A stretch of DNA of 64,000 nucleotides from Myxocyprinus asiaticus (lineage: Eukaryota > Chordata > Actinopteri > Cypriniformes > Catostomidae), in the NCBI RefSeq assembly GCF_019703515.2, contig NC_059346.1, positions 17,143,001 through 17,207,000 of the forward strand. Reading direction: 5' to 3'. Position 1 is the stretch's first letter, and each line of letters opens with the position of its first letter. Below are positions 55,365 through 63,485 of the stretch, piece by piece. Below the pieces are notes generated by a model. That model searched no databases and was not told the DNA's origin. It saw only the letters and a list, made by a program, of their open reading frames with translations. Position numbers and translations under genes: made by a program.

Positions 55365-58300
55365 TGAGACTGTGATACCGTGACATGCTCCAGGTCCCGG
55401 CCGAGCTCAGTGGAGCTGGCAACAGCCTCTCTCTCAGAGATCCATTTCTCCAGCGCCTCCACCTCTCGTTTCAGCTGATATAACCAGTACTGCTGCTCCA
55501 ACTTTGTCTTCCTCTGCTCCACCAGATCTTTCAGAGACACATATAGCCGGTCTATATGAGCTTGCTGTTTGGTGATCTGTTCACTAAGAGAGAAGAAAAG
55601 GCTGAAATTATTTTGGAAGAGGGTCACACTGCATCCATCGCAACTAGATATGTATCAGCAGAGTCTAAGTGATGGTGCATAAAATAATACAACATAACAA
55701 CTTTAACACTGCACCACAACCATGTAAGACATCACAATTTGTACATCTACACTGATTGTGAAAACGCTGCATGTTGCAATGCGACAGAATCACAGCCAAT
55801 CAAAACAATATTTGATATGAAATACACAGCTATGTGGAGCATAATTTTGGACCAATGAGATTTCACTGTTGGTGGGACTACCCAGTGCAACACTACAGAA
55901 ACAAAGCAACCGACAAAATGTAGTGTCGCTAGAATAGAAACTCAGATTAACAAGAGAAAGGATTTATTATTGTTGTATCATGCCTGATTAAAACATGCTG
56001 TAAGTAATACACGTTTATCTGTGAATATTGACCTGTCGGGATGTCCTAACTCAAGCATGCGACGGCACTGCTGGGACAGTGAGCCCACTGTCTCTGCATA
56101 ATTCTCCACTGTCTGCTCTAAGGCCAACTGTTCCTTCAGTAACCTAAGAGTGCTTGCCTCATCCTACAGACAGACAGGAGAGAAGGACAGGTTTACAAAG
56201 AGAAGGACAAACAGACCATACCACATTAACCACAGGCGGTAGTTTACAACCCTGCCGCAGTCTCTTATCTAAAGACTTTAATAATCACACACACACGCAG
56301 ACTAAGGTTTATTAAAGTAATATCCCAGGTTACCTACAGTACAAGTTAAGCTCAATCAAAAACATTTGTTGCATGCTGTTGATTACCACATCAAATAATT
56401 TAATCTACTACCTCAGTTTGTAAAAACAAACAAAAATGTGTTAACAACTATGTATTTTCAATGGAAATCTAAGGGCCAAGCAAATAAAGGTTCCTTATAG
56501 ACTTCCACTGTAAGTGTCGAAATATTTCTTTAATCTTTAACAAAAAACACACTTATCTCAGCATTCATAAGTAATGCTGGCCAAAAAATATTCCTTTATG
56601 TACTTAATTTAAAATGTATTTAATTTTTTTCGATATTGTGACCTTAATTGAATGTTTATAAAAGGTTACGCTTTAGTTTCAATACTTACATTTCCTTTCT
56701 CCTCATTGAGGACCTGAAGCTTCTGCCCACTGAGCCAAGACTCCGCCTTTGCTGCGTTGGTGTAGTACTGTTGGGCGTGGCTTACAGCATCCAGCATCAA
56801 TGTGCGACGTTCCATCTCAACCTGGAGCACCTCCCACAGCTGCCTCACATGCCCCGCCCCCTCCCGCACAAGCTCCACCTCAGGGGTCCGCAGGGCAGCG
56901 ACAGCTTCCGCTCTCTCCAGCACCTCCTCGACACGTCCCCTTCGAGCTTGCATCTCAATTTGTAGAGCCTGCATATCCAATCATACACACATGCGAGCTG
57001 TCAGTCAAACCTATCACATCCAATCCAGCCAATCAACATTCATCACTGGAATCAGGAGTCATGGGAACCAGCCAATCAAACAAAGTACAGCTAAATTAAA
57101 CACCAGCAGGGCCATTAAAAAATCTGGAATATGACTAAAGATCGCATTAAACAAGGACAGGCAATTAATAATAAATTAATAGCTATGTTTTATGAGCAAA
57201 AACAGCTGATAATCAATATAACAGATCAGAGATAGAGTGAATTAATTGACAGACTCCAAAGGACCTTTATGTAATATTTGGCTGTTGGCTTGCATAGAGA
57301 TAAATCAATTCATAGACCTCTAATCCACTCTGCTCTCCTCTCTTGTATAGTTTTACAGTTAGGGAATGATGGCAGGAAACAACCTCTTACATCATTTCAC
57401 AAAGAAAGGAGAACAATTCCACATTAGATCTGTGATGCATCTGGTGTCCTGAGGCCAGACATAGACAAACCTTCAATGTCTCAGAACATAGCAGAACTGT
57501 TTACAGTATGTCCTCAATGCTCAACCTTTCAAGTTGTTTGTTGCCTGCCCCAGAATGTACCAAAATTCTGCCCAGCATCAGAGTTTGGAATAGAAGACAT
57601 TGACAGAGTTATTTCAAGTAGTAAGAGGACTCTCACCTCATGGTTTTGTATTAACTGTTGGACACCCTGCAGATTGGTGCCATATTCAGTAGATGAGGCC
57701 AGATGCAACCGCTCTTGAATCCATACCTAGTCAAAATCAAGAGATAGAGATGGCTATAGGTATGAATACAGTACAGTGCATCCGGAAAGTATTCACAGTG
57801 CTTCACTTTTTCCACATTTTGTTATGTTACAGCCTTATTCCAAAATGGATTAAATTCATTATTTTCCTCAAAATTCTACAAACAATACCCCATAATGACA
57901 ACGTGAAAGAAGTTTGTTTGAAATCTTTGCAAATTTATTAAAAATAAAAAACGAAAAAAATTACATGTACATAAGTATTCACAGCCTTTGCCGTGACACT
58001 CAAAATTGTGCTCAGGTGCATCCTGTTTCCACTGATCATCCTTGAGATGTTTCTACAACTTGATTGGAGTCCACCTGTGGTAAATTCAGTTGATTGGACG
58101 TGAGTTGGAAAGGCATACACCTGTCTATATAAGATCCCACAGTTAACAGTGCATGTCAGAGCACAAACCAAGCCATGAAGTCCAAGGAGTTGTCTGTAGA
58201 CCTCCGAAACAGGATTGTATCGAGGCACAGATCTGGGGAAGGGTACAGAAAAATTTCTGCAGCATTGAAGGTCCCAATGAGCACAGTGGCCTCCATCATC

Positions 58301-60808
58301 CGTAAATGGAAGAAGTTTGGAACCACTAGGACTCTTACTAGAGCTGGCCGCCTGGCCAAACTGAGCGATCGGGGGAGAAGGGCCTTAGTCAGGGAGGTGA
58401 CCAAGAACCCGATGGTCACTCTGACAGAGCTCCAGCATTTCTCTGGGGAGAGAGGAGAACCTTCCAGAAGAACAACCATCTCTGCAGCACTCCACCAATC
58501 AGGCCTGTATGGTAGAGTGGCCAGACGGAAGACACTTCTCAGTAAAAGGCACATGACAGCCCGTCTGGAGTTTGCCAAAAGGCACCTGAAGGACTCTCAG
58601 ACCATGAGAAACAAATATTGAACTCTTTGGCCTGAATGGCAAGCGTCATGTCTGGAGGAAACCAGGCACCGCTCATCACCTGGCCAATACTATCCCTACA
58701 CTGAAGCATGGTGGTGGCAGCATCATGCTGTGAGGATGTTTTTCAGCAGCAGGAACTGGGAGACTAGTCAGGATCAGGGGAAAGATGAATGCAGCAATGT
58801 ACAGCGACATCCTTGATGAAAACCTGCTCCAGAGCGCTCTGGACCTCAGACTGGGGTGAAGGTTCATCTTCCAACGGGACAACGACCCAAAGCACACAGC
58901 CAAGATAACAAAGGAGTGGCTCCGGGACAACTCTGTGAATGTTCTTGAGTGGCCCAGCCAGAGCCCAGACTTGAACCCGACTGAACATCTCTGGAGAGAT
59001 CTGAAAATGGCTGTACACCGACGCTCCCCATCCAACCTGATGGAGCTTGAGAGGTCCTGCAAAGAAGAATGGGAGAAACTGCCCAAAAATAGGTGTGCCA
59101 AGCTTGTAGCATCATACTCAAAAAGACTTGAGGCTGTAATTGGTGCCAAAGGTGCTTCAACAAAATATTGAGCAAAGGCTGTGAATACTTATGTACATGT
59201 GATTTTTTTCGTTTTTTATTTTTAATAAATTTGCAAAGATTTCAAAAACTTCTTTCACGTTGTCCTTATGGGGTATTGTTTGTAGAATTTTGAGGAAAAT
59301 AATGAATTTAATCAATTTTGGAATAAGGCTGTAACATAACAAAATGTGGAAAAAGTGAAGCGCTGTGAATACTTTCCGGATGCACTGTACATATGTAAAC
59401 TAGAGTTTTATATTTTTTCTGAAGAATATGTGAATGGTGCTTGCCCAATGCATGATATGGGGTTGTGGGTGGTTAGCAGGGTGTTGCAATGCAGTTGCTG
59501 AGGTGTACTGAGTAGGTTTTAGCAGTTTGCTATGCAGTTGCTGGGGTGTCTGGGCAGTTGCTACGTGGTTGCTTATTGGTCATAACAAAAAAAGGCCACC
59601 TCCAAGTCTCTGTGTAACTCTGGTAGCTAGATATGGCTCTCTCCTTCAATGTAAGTCTATGGGATTTTTTCACCTTAACAAGCACCTCTAACAATATGGA
59701 GAGTAAAAGAAAGATCAACTCACAATTTCATCCTCCAGGTCTTGGGTAACTTGGTGCATTTCCTTGGAAGCAAGAAGGATCCGCCTCCTCTCCTTCAGAG
59801 GCTCAATAAGGCGCACAATTCTTGTCTCCACCACGCCTCCTTGCTCCTCCTCCTCTGGTCCTTGCTGATAAGCCCCACCCCTAACTTCACCAACACCATG
59901 ATAAAGCTGCATCTGGGCCTCCATCGACTGAGAGATGAAGAGAACATGATACAGATTTGCATCATTCATGTGTTTAGCATTAACTGTGTGGGACGAGTTA
60001 TGTAGTGAAGTTTAATACTTAAGCCCAAAGTATACTTCAGTTAGATGCCAAATCTAAGCATCTGCGAACAGGACGAGTGGCGCAAATTTTATCATTAGCA
60101 GAGTACTCAAGCACTGAACCCTTGCGGACCGATTTTTCTTACTGTGCATACTTTGAAAGCACAGTATGCACATGGAATTATTTGCACTTATCAGTGTTGT
60201 CCACAAGGTGGCAACACTGACAGTTGAGCCATTGCTTTCACAAACAGGTGCAAGAAAAAGATGTATTGGCCGGTAAACAACAGGAGACGAAGGTGGAAAC
60301 AACAACAGTGGATGTGTACATCAAGAGCTCATGTGTGAGGAGGTCAGGAGGTCCCTGCATTTGAATAACTCGAATCTATAGGACTATAAAGAGATCTTTA
60401 TGGGTCTAAGCACTTGTGTGTGAACCGAAGTATACTTTAGGCTTTAGTGTTAAAGAATTTGAAAAATCCTTAAGTATCACAAATAGTAATAGTGTTGCTT
60501 GACTTTCTCACTTGTATCTTCTGCAGTTGTTGGCTGAAAGTGGGGCGGGGCTGAAGGAGGGTGGGTTGAGTGGTGTGGGTGGAGCCCAGTCTGGGCAGCT
60601 GTTCCTGTATGACATTGAGATGCTGGTCCAGGTCATTGAGGCTGTTGGTGGACAGGTCGCTTGTCCGGTTATTCTGAGTTTCGAAGAGCTGGCGAGCCTT
60701 GACTTTAGTGGTGTTCTCCAGATGAGACCAGCACTCTCGGATTTCTTTCAACTTCATCTCCACCACTGATCGCAACTCGGGCTGTTCCTGGACCAGCTCC
60801 TCACCCTC
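39944..60808 (-). CDS. sptbn4: Beta-IV spectrin (sptbn4), C-terminal 1,359 residues, 18 exons
   Basis: Beta-IV spectrin is the submembrane scaffold of axon initial segments and nodes of Ranvier. It binds ankyrin-G and holds voltage-gated Na and K channels. Eighteen minus-strand exons sum to 4,080 bp, every junction is GT-AG and phase-matched, and no frame is broken. In order: about 749 residues forming roughly seven spectrin repeats, with the conserved [20 protein letters not shown] of the ankyrin-binding region; a beta-IV-specific linker with [18 protein letters not shown] repeats; a very basic stretch ([21 protein letters not shown]) diagnostic of SPTBN4; a PH domain ([39 protein letters not shown]); and a charged tail. 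The family is about 2,560 residues long, so the CH actin-binding domains and the first half of the repeats lie beyond the right edge. Teleosts have a and b paralogues, not distinguished here. Confidence 0.93.
40525..40567 (-). CDS. sptbn4: sptbn4 exon w17 (PH micro-exon)
   Basis: 43 bp, [14 protein letters not shown], the penultimate PH strand and AKDE turn before the C-terminal helix. Flanking phases match exactly. Confidence 0.9.
40766..40936 (-). CDS. sptbn4: sptbn4 exon w16 (PH domain core)
   Basis: 171 bp. [20 protein letters not shown] and [12 protein letters not shown] are classic beta-spectrin PH strands, for phosphoinositide binding at the membrane. Phase 2 in and out. The preceding intron is about 5.2 kb and full of transposons. 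Confidence 0.93.
41848..42237 (+). mobile_element. tRNA-derived SINE, tandem dimer
   Basis: Two copies (41848-42030 and 42035-42237) of GGGGCAGTGGTGGCTYRGCG with pol III A-box-like TGGCTCAGCGG and B-box-like GGGTTCAAG, a shared GCTCCAGGGG body and a poly-A/TATAAT-rich tail. Common cyprinid SINE type. It inserted into the Tc1 element. Confidence 0.75.
42289..43160 (+). pseudogene. Tc1 transposase, frameshifted
   Basis: First frame 42289-42837: [19 protein letters not shown] (HTH region), [12 protein letters not shown] (first Asp), [12 protein letters not shown] one-base shift in an A-run at about 42830 moves to the frame with [11 protein letters not shown] (second Asp) and [14 protein letters not shown] (Glu), ending SKGGSTKY-like at 43160. 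DD34E set present but split. Confidence 0.8.
43946..45445. mobile_element. Second hAT-like element in the same intron
   Basis: 8-bp direct repeats GTAATTAA at 43938-43945 and 45446-45453. Ends TAGTGCTGTCAG and CTTACAGCTCTA are inverted, with ATTAATYGC-type subterminal repeats (TTAATCGCGATTAA near 45370). Its interior contains an unrelated insertion with decayed exons (44200-45300). Confidence 0.65.
44479..44716 (+). pseudogene. Decayed two-exon transposon gene fragment
   Basis: An ATG at 44479 opens [19 protein letters not shown] with a donor gtaagc. After an A-run comes [19 protein letters not shown], then [26 protein letters not shown] and a donor gtgagc. The acceptor between them appears as ctactg where ctacag would fit. 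The TRVN...AF.W..L...G.K....LA.FLLD pattern recurs in fish mobile-element proteins, whose class I cannot fix. Confidence 0.4.
45536..45846. mobile_element. MITE with AGACCTTRTTCACRC ends and an internal ORF
   Basis: About 60-bp terminal inverted repeats (AGACCTTGTTCAC..., GCCATCTTTGATTTTTAATG, GGAATGACAAC). An ATG-proximal frame, open from 45541 to 45777, spans the interior ([39 protein letters not shown]). Confidence 0.65.
46161..46408 (-). CDS. sptbn4: sptbn4 exon w15 (basic stretch and PH start)
   Basis: 248 bp. [20 protein letters not shown] and SRSAPAQ, then [18 protein letters not shown], the first PH strand. The basic stretch is the strongest identifier of SPTBN4 over SPTBN1/2. Confidence 0.93.
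46409..47100. other. sptbn4 intron w14-w15
   Basis: No repeat or exon recognised apart from AT-rich DNA. Confidence 0.5.
47101..47161 (-). CDS. sptbn4: sptbn4 exon w14
   Basis: 61 bp micro-exon, [20 protein letters not shown]. Short helix. Phase 2 in, 0 out, donor gtatgt. Confidence 0.88.
47563..47903. mobile_element. Fold-back MITE (copy 3), truncated
   Basis: Begins TTAAAGGGATAGTTCACCC and shares GATCTGTTTCTCACCCACAC and GGATTTAACCACTGG with the other two copies, but it lacks the right terminal repeat and most of one arm. It ends 45 bp from exon w13. Confidence 0.7.
47948..48909 (-). CDS. sptbn4: sptbn4 exon w13 (beta-IV-specific linker)
   Basis: 962 bp, [15 protein letters not shown] to PSDKRPSG, phase 0 in and 2 out. 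Begins with a Ser run of ten (48793-48822) and has five imperfect tandem repeats of an S-x-Y-x-G-L-N-Q unit (48418-48651). It then carries conserved [40 protein letters not shown] and SSSEQE motifs. Predicted largely disordered. The conserved 3' part is shared with other vertebrate beta-IV spectrins; the tandem repeats I do not recognise from them. Confidence 0.9.
48999..49645. mobile_element. Tc1-type MITE with AAAAGTTTG...ACACACC ends
   Basis: TA-bounded ends CCCGTAAAAAGTTTGTACAC and GTGTCCAAACTTTTGGCTGG are inverted. The interior includes a tRNA-like stretch (TCAGGTGGTTGAAGCAGTGG, GGGTTCAAGTCTGG) at about 49220-49310, perhaps a SINE insertion. Confidence 0.55.
49649..50316 (-). mobile_element. 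Tc1-like transposon remnant, N-terminal part
   Basis: Ends GGACACTCACTGACCACTTT and AAAGTGGTTGGGAGTGT are inverted. The minus strand of 49781-50136 encodes the HTH DNA-binding part across frames ([44 protein letters not shown]). The catalytic half is absent. Confidence 0.75.
50352..50542 (-). CDS. sptbn4: sptbn4 exon w12 (last spectrin repeat)
   Basis: 191 bp, [18 protein letters not shown] to [23 protein letters not shown] is the standard end of repeat 17. Confidence 0.92.
50653..50737 (-). CDS. sptbn4: sptbn4 exon w11
   Basis: 85 bp, [18 protein letters not shown] to EKLQQ, phase 0 in and 1 out. Acceptor ccaacctag. Confidence 0.9.
50738..51541. other. sptbn4 intron w10-w11
   Basis: Only poly-T/poly-A runs (for example 51371-51394). 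No other feature seen. Confidence 0.5.
51542..51680 (-). CDS. sptbn4: sptbn4 exon w10
   Basis: 139 bp, [17 protein letters not shown] to ARNPAAEE. Phase 2 in, 0 out. Confidence 0.9.
51841..52085 (-). CDS. sptbn4: sptbn4 exon w9
   Basis: 245 bp, [20 protein letters not shown] to GLADDA, phase 0 in and 2 out. YAGEKADAI and [17 protein letters not shown] are repeat-16 hallmarks. Confidence 0.92.
52086..52763. other. sptbn4 intron w8-w9, left part
   Basis: No coding signal. A repeat-like stretch at 52500-52590 (GACCTGCAACCTTTCAG) is unassigned. Confidence 0.4.
52764..52803. repeat. (GT)n, read as (CA)n just past sptbn4 donor w8
   Basis: About 19 units, starting within 8 bp of the splice donor of exon w8 on the minus strand. 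Confidence 0.9.
52811..52945 (-). CDS. sptbn4: sptbn4 exon w8
   Basis: 45 codons, [14 protein letters not shown] to SLQLLVSQ, phase 0/0. The donor gtaaga is followed within 8 bp by a long (CA)n run. Confidence 0.9.
53452..53897 (-). mobile_element. tRNA-derived SINE with target-site duplication
   Basis: The minus strand starts GGGGGCCTGGGTAGCTCAGC (A box) and has GAGTTCAAATCC (B box) about 50 bp on, like a tRNA. A GC-rich body and a T-rich end follow. It is flanked by the 11-bp direct repeat AGCACACACCA (about 53451 and 53894). Confidence 0.75.
54511..54756 (-). CDS. sptbn4: sptbn4 exon w7 (ankyrin-binding repeat 15)
   Basis: 82 codons, [12 protein letters not shown] to FFTDCQE. It contains [20 protein letters not shown], the most conserved beta-spectrin block. 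Confidence 0.95.
55329..55361. repeat. (GT)n, read as (CA)n just past sptbn4 donor w6
   Basis: About 16 units, 17 bp from the splice donor of exon w6 on the minus strand. Confidence 0.9.
55379..55583 (-). CDS. sptbn4: sptbn4 exon w6 (ankyrin-binding region begins)
   Basis: 205 bp, [17 protein letters not shown] to LGRDLEHVT. The phrase [13 protein letters not shown]...GRDLEHVT is characteristic of beta-spectrin repeat 14. A (CA)n run starts 17 bp after its donor. Confidence 0.92.
56033..56163 (-). CDS. sptbn4: sptbn4 exon w5
   Basis: 131 bp, [16 protein letters not shown] to LELGHPD, phase 0 in and 2 out. Confidence 0.9.
56690..56968 (-). CDS. sptbn4: sptbn4 exon w4
   Basis: 93 codons, [16 protein letters not shown] to LNEEKGN, phase 0/0. 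Includes [13 protein letters not shown], the start of the next repeat. Confidence 0.9.
57637..57726 (-). CDS. sptbn4: sptbn4 exon w3
   Basis: 30 codons, [16 protein letters not shown] to QLIQNHE, phase 0/0. This W-ER-ASS-YG segment is typical of helix B-C turns in beta-spectrin repeats. Confidence 0.9.
57772..59389 (+). mobile_element. Full-length Tc1-like transposon in sptbn4 intron w2-w3
   Basis: TA-flanked inverted repeats of about 200 bp: CAGTGCATCCGGAAAGTATT on the left, the inverse at 59370-59388. Sub-terminal AAATTTATTAAAAATAAAAA repeats are also inverted. It carries one broken transposase gene. Confidence 0.9.
58175..59171 (+). pseudogene. Tc1 transposase, multiply broken
   Basis: The ATG at 58175 opens [18 protein letters not shown] with HTH motifs and [19 protein letters not shown] deletion of about 30 bp at 58612 removes the WSDETK segment with the first catalytic Asp. 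Stops follow at about 58730 (TGG to TGA) and 58857. The second Asp ([11 protein letters not shown]) and Glu ([12 protein letters not shown]) remain. Confidence 0.85.
59724..59927 (-). CDS. sptbn4: sptbn4 exon w2
   Basis: 68 codons, [15 protein letters not shown] to VTQDLEDEI, phase 0/0. It carries an inter-helix insert rich in Gly/Glu ([11 protein letters not shown]). Donor gtgagt. Confidence 0.85.
60018..60447. mobile_element. MITE with AAGCCYAAAGTATACTTC ends
   Basis: Left AAGCCCAAAGTATACTTCAG and right CCGAAGTATACTTTAGGCTT are inverted. About 430 bp, non-coding, in the sptbn4 intron between w1 and w2. Confidence 0.65.
60512..60808 (-). CDS. sptbn4: sptbn4 exon w1 (first in window)
   Basis: Phase 0/0, 99 codons from [13 protein letters not shown] to FSQQLQKIQ. 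Spectrin-repeat helices ([18 protein letters not shown]). Acceptor gtgtttag, donor gtgaga. Confidence 0.85.
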
Positions 60809-61145
60809 CTAAACACACACATATGTAATATAATCAATGAATGTGTTACTATTCTGACCCTCACTCTTCTTCCTTACCAGTGTATGCCTGAGTGTATGTG
60901 TGCAAGATGGTAAGAGATCAAAGTAAAGAGAGTATCGGTCTCTTCAGAACCATGGCTGGAGTCCAGCCTCTTAAAATAGGGCACGAACACACACACATAC
61001 ATACACACTCATTCTCTCTCCGCATCAGTGTAAAGGTTCATTCTTCCCTGCAGAGAGACATAAAAGTAAACTCACTCATATGTCTCTTTTCAAAACAGTC
61101 TACATCCCTCGTTCAGTCACAGTGCTGTAACTGTGTGTGTGTATA

Positions 61146-61180
<35 letters not shown>

Positions 61181-62190
61181 ATATGTGTGTGCGTTTGTGT
61201 CATAATGCAGTGCAGCATTTCTCCTTTTGGCACAATTTGCCTGCTCCCTCCATACTCAGCGAAAGAGAGAGTGTGTGAGAGAAAGGGAGAAAAACAGAAA
61301 GAGAATCAGTGAGACAGAGAAGGAGAGAAACTGATGGAGAAACAAAGAGAGAAAGAGAGAGAGAGAAACAGGGAATGTTTGGAAGGAAAATAAAAAGAGA
61401 GAGACATACATAAATAGATAATTGTGTTACGTTTCTTCATGTGCCCTCTGTTTGTGGAACTAGGAGGCAAGGTCAGCTCCGAGGACATCAACCTGTGATT
61501 GGTCCAGCTGCCTGTCTGTCATTGAGGATGCTGAACTGAGTTAGTCTTGAAGTGGGGGAGGGGGCGGGAACACTTTCAAAAGGACAAAGAGTTCTCCAAT
61601 CACAGCAGGACGGTGTGTCATAGCTTCTGCTCTTTCTCAGGTTACAGCCTCATTAACTCATGTTTCCGCGGATATGTAACACTGTCTATGCTTGAACGTG
61701 ATTGTGTGTGATGGTGTAATTGCTTTCAAGTCAGGCGGCTCTTCAGTGTTACAGAAATCAGGTTCAAGTAATATTGGCAGCCATCTTAAGTTCAGCTGGT
61801 TAAAAAAAATGCTAAAAAGGACACTAACTTTTTTTCAACAGCAAAGTTTACACATAAAGTCTGACCATATCGCTGATACATCAAGGCATCTCACAGTAGA
61901 TGCATTTTTATTTTTACTAACACAATTTTTTTTACACCAAAGGTTATAGTGTTTAGTTTCATTTGCATAACTTTTTTTCTGTTGCAAAACGATTGTGGTT
62001 GTGTAAGGCCTCTGTGTCTATTCATATCTATTCTGCAATCAAAAAACATATACAAATATGAACTTAATTTATTAAGTAGTCCAGGAAGGAACTCTGAGTC
62101 GAGTCTTATGCTTGAGCCCTCCATCACAGACAGCGAGATCTCACTCAAGGATTATATGAACATATTAACTCATAATTATGTCAAAAATAG
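60809..62190. other. Probable sptbn4 intron upstream of w1
   Basis: No further spectrin exon found. Contains a (GT)n at 61149-61178 and a GAGA-rich tract at 61265-61410. A GC-richer patch lies at 61440-61660. Confidence 0.45.
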
Positions 62191-63260
62191 TTAGACAGTT
62201 AGGGCTGTGTATTGCCAACCACCTCACGATATGACGTGCATCGCAATACACACAATTCAATATTTCACAATGCATCACAATATTATGATTGGATCAAGGT
62301 TAAAACTGCTTCAAACAAAAAAGAGAGACAAGCATGTCCACAAGCAAAAGAGTGAATCTCCAGGTTCAGTTTGAATCTCTCTCGTGTATCAAAGATGTGG
62401 CTGCACAAATGTCAACGTTTGAGCTTACTTAGCTTATTTAACAGTTCATTATTAAACTGTTGGACATGATATAAATGCACAAACATATAATGAAAAAAAT
62501 CGATACAGGGGTCTAGTACAATTTTGTGAGAACAATTATATTTATATATATTGATAAATGATTGTATTGGCACAGTACTGATGATTATACAGTATTACTG
62601 GTATTTTATGCTCTTTAAAATAAAGCAATAAGCCACGAGTGATTTTACCACAGGTAAGGTGTGTTCTTAGAAACTTCTTTAAAAAACCTTACCCGTGAGT
62701 AAATCTCTGCAATACAGATTCTCACTTTTATGAAATGGCAGCAACAGCAATATGATAAAAGACAACGTTCAAAAACATTTTTTATTTATTATTATTAAAA
62801 ATCATAGTACACAATTCTTGTGCCAAGTAATATTTAACATAGCACCTTGGCACATTAATATAGAATGTGCTTTCACAGGTGTGCATTTATCCGCATTTTA
62901 CAACGCCATCTAAAATGGCTCATCCAATCGAAATTTAGAGTCGGAACTGTCCTTATGATTACACTGTGTAACAAATAATAATTTTTTTTTTTTTTTTTGG
63001 TTCCTGGGTAGTAAGTGTTATTTCCTAATTGCTTATGCCTCAAAAGTATAGTAAATGGCTATTATTCCCCACAAACTTTGCTTTTGTAACCAGGACAGTG
63101 ATATTTAGAAATATACCTATTTCCAATGAGAAAACGGGTGAATTTGTACCTTTTCGTTCGCATAAAGTCAGAAAAAAACAACATATGAATCCAAATTAAC
63201 ATGTATTAATTCTAAAGTAATACAAAAATGACTACAAAAGATTTAGAAGTGAGTAGTTTT
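62191..63260. other. Repeat-like AT-rich DNA
   Basis: 62195-62520 (GGGCTGTGTATTGCC..., ATCGATACAGG) looks like a dispersed repeat fragment of unassigned class. The rest holds nothing I can name. Confidence 0.35.
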
Positions 63261-63485
63261 TCAAGATTTATGATTACACTGTAAATCACTTTTACGAATC
63301 AGCCCCCAAATGTAGTCTCCCATCATAATCTCATTATACTGTCCTTGGTAACGGCGTTCAAAGTCCAGTATATCCTGATGGAAGCACTCGCCTTGCTCCT
63401 TCGAGTACGCTGCCATGTTCTCCTTGAATTTATCAAGATGAGCATCAAGGATATGGACTTTGAGGGATTTCGGAGGTGGAGCTGA
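63261..63485 (-). pseudogene. C-terminal piece of an uncharacterised multi-copy family
   Basis: Minus-strand frame from SAPPPKSLKVHILDAHL through FKENMAAYSKEQGECFHQDI and FERRYQGQYNEIMM to IWGLIRKSD and TGA at 63261. The SEEQGE.FHQDI....ERRYQG pattern is, as I recall, the C-terminal signature of a family widely dispersed in fish, arthropods and cnidarians, suspected to be mobile-element derived. Function unknown. Confidence 0.6.

Noticed and set aside
56648..57134. Overlapping plus-strand ORFs across sptbn4 exon w4
   Set aside because: Antisense of a phase-verified spectrin exon; His/Pro/Leu-rich composition typical of shadow frames.
58676..59175. Minus-strand ORFs within the 58-kb Tc1
   Set aside because: Antisense of the transposase catalytic region.
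61265..61410. GAGA-rich tract as a promoter element
   Set aside because: Simple purine repeat; no start site or exon nearby to support a promoter.
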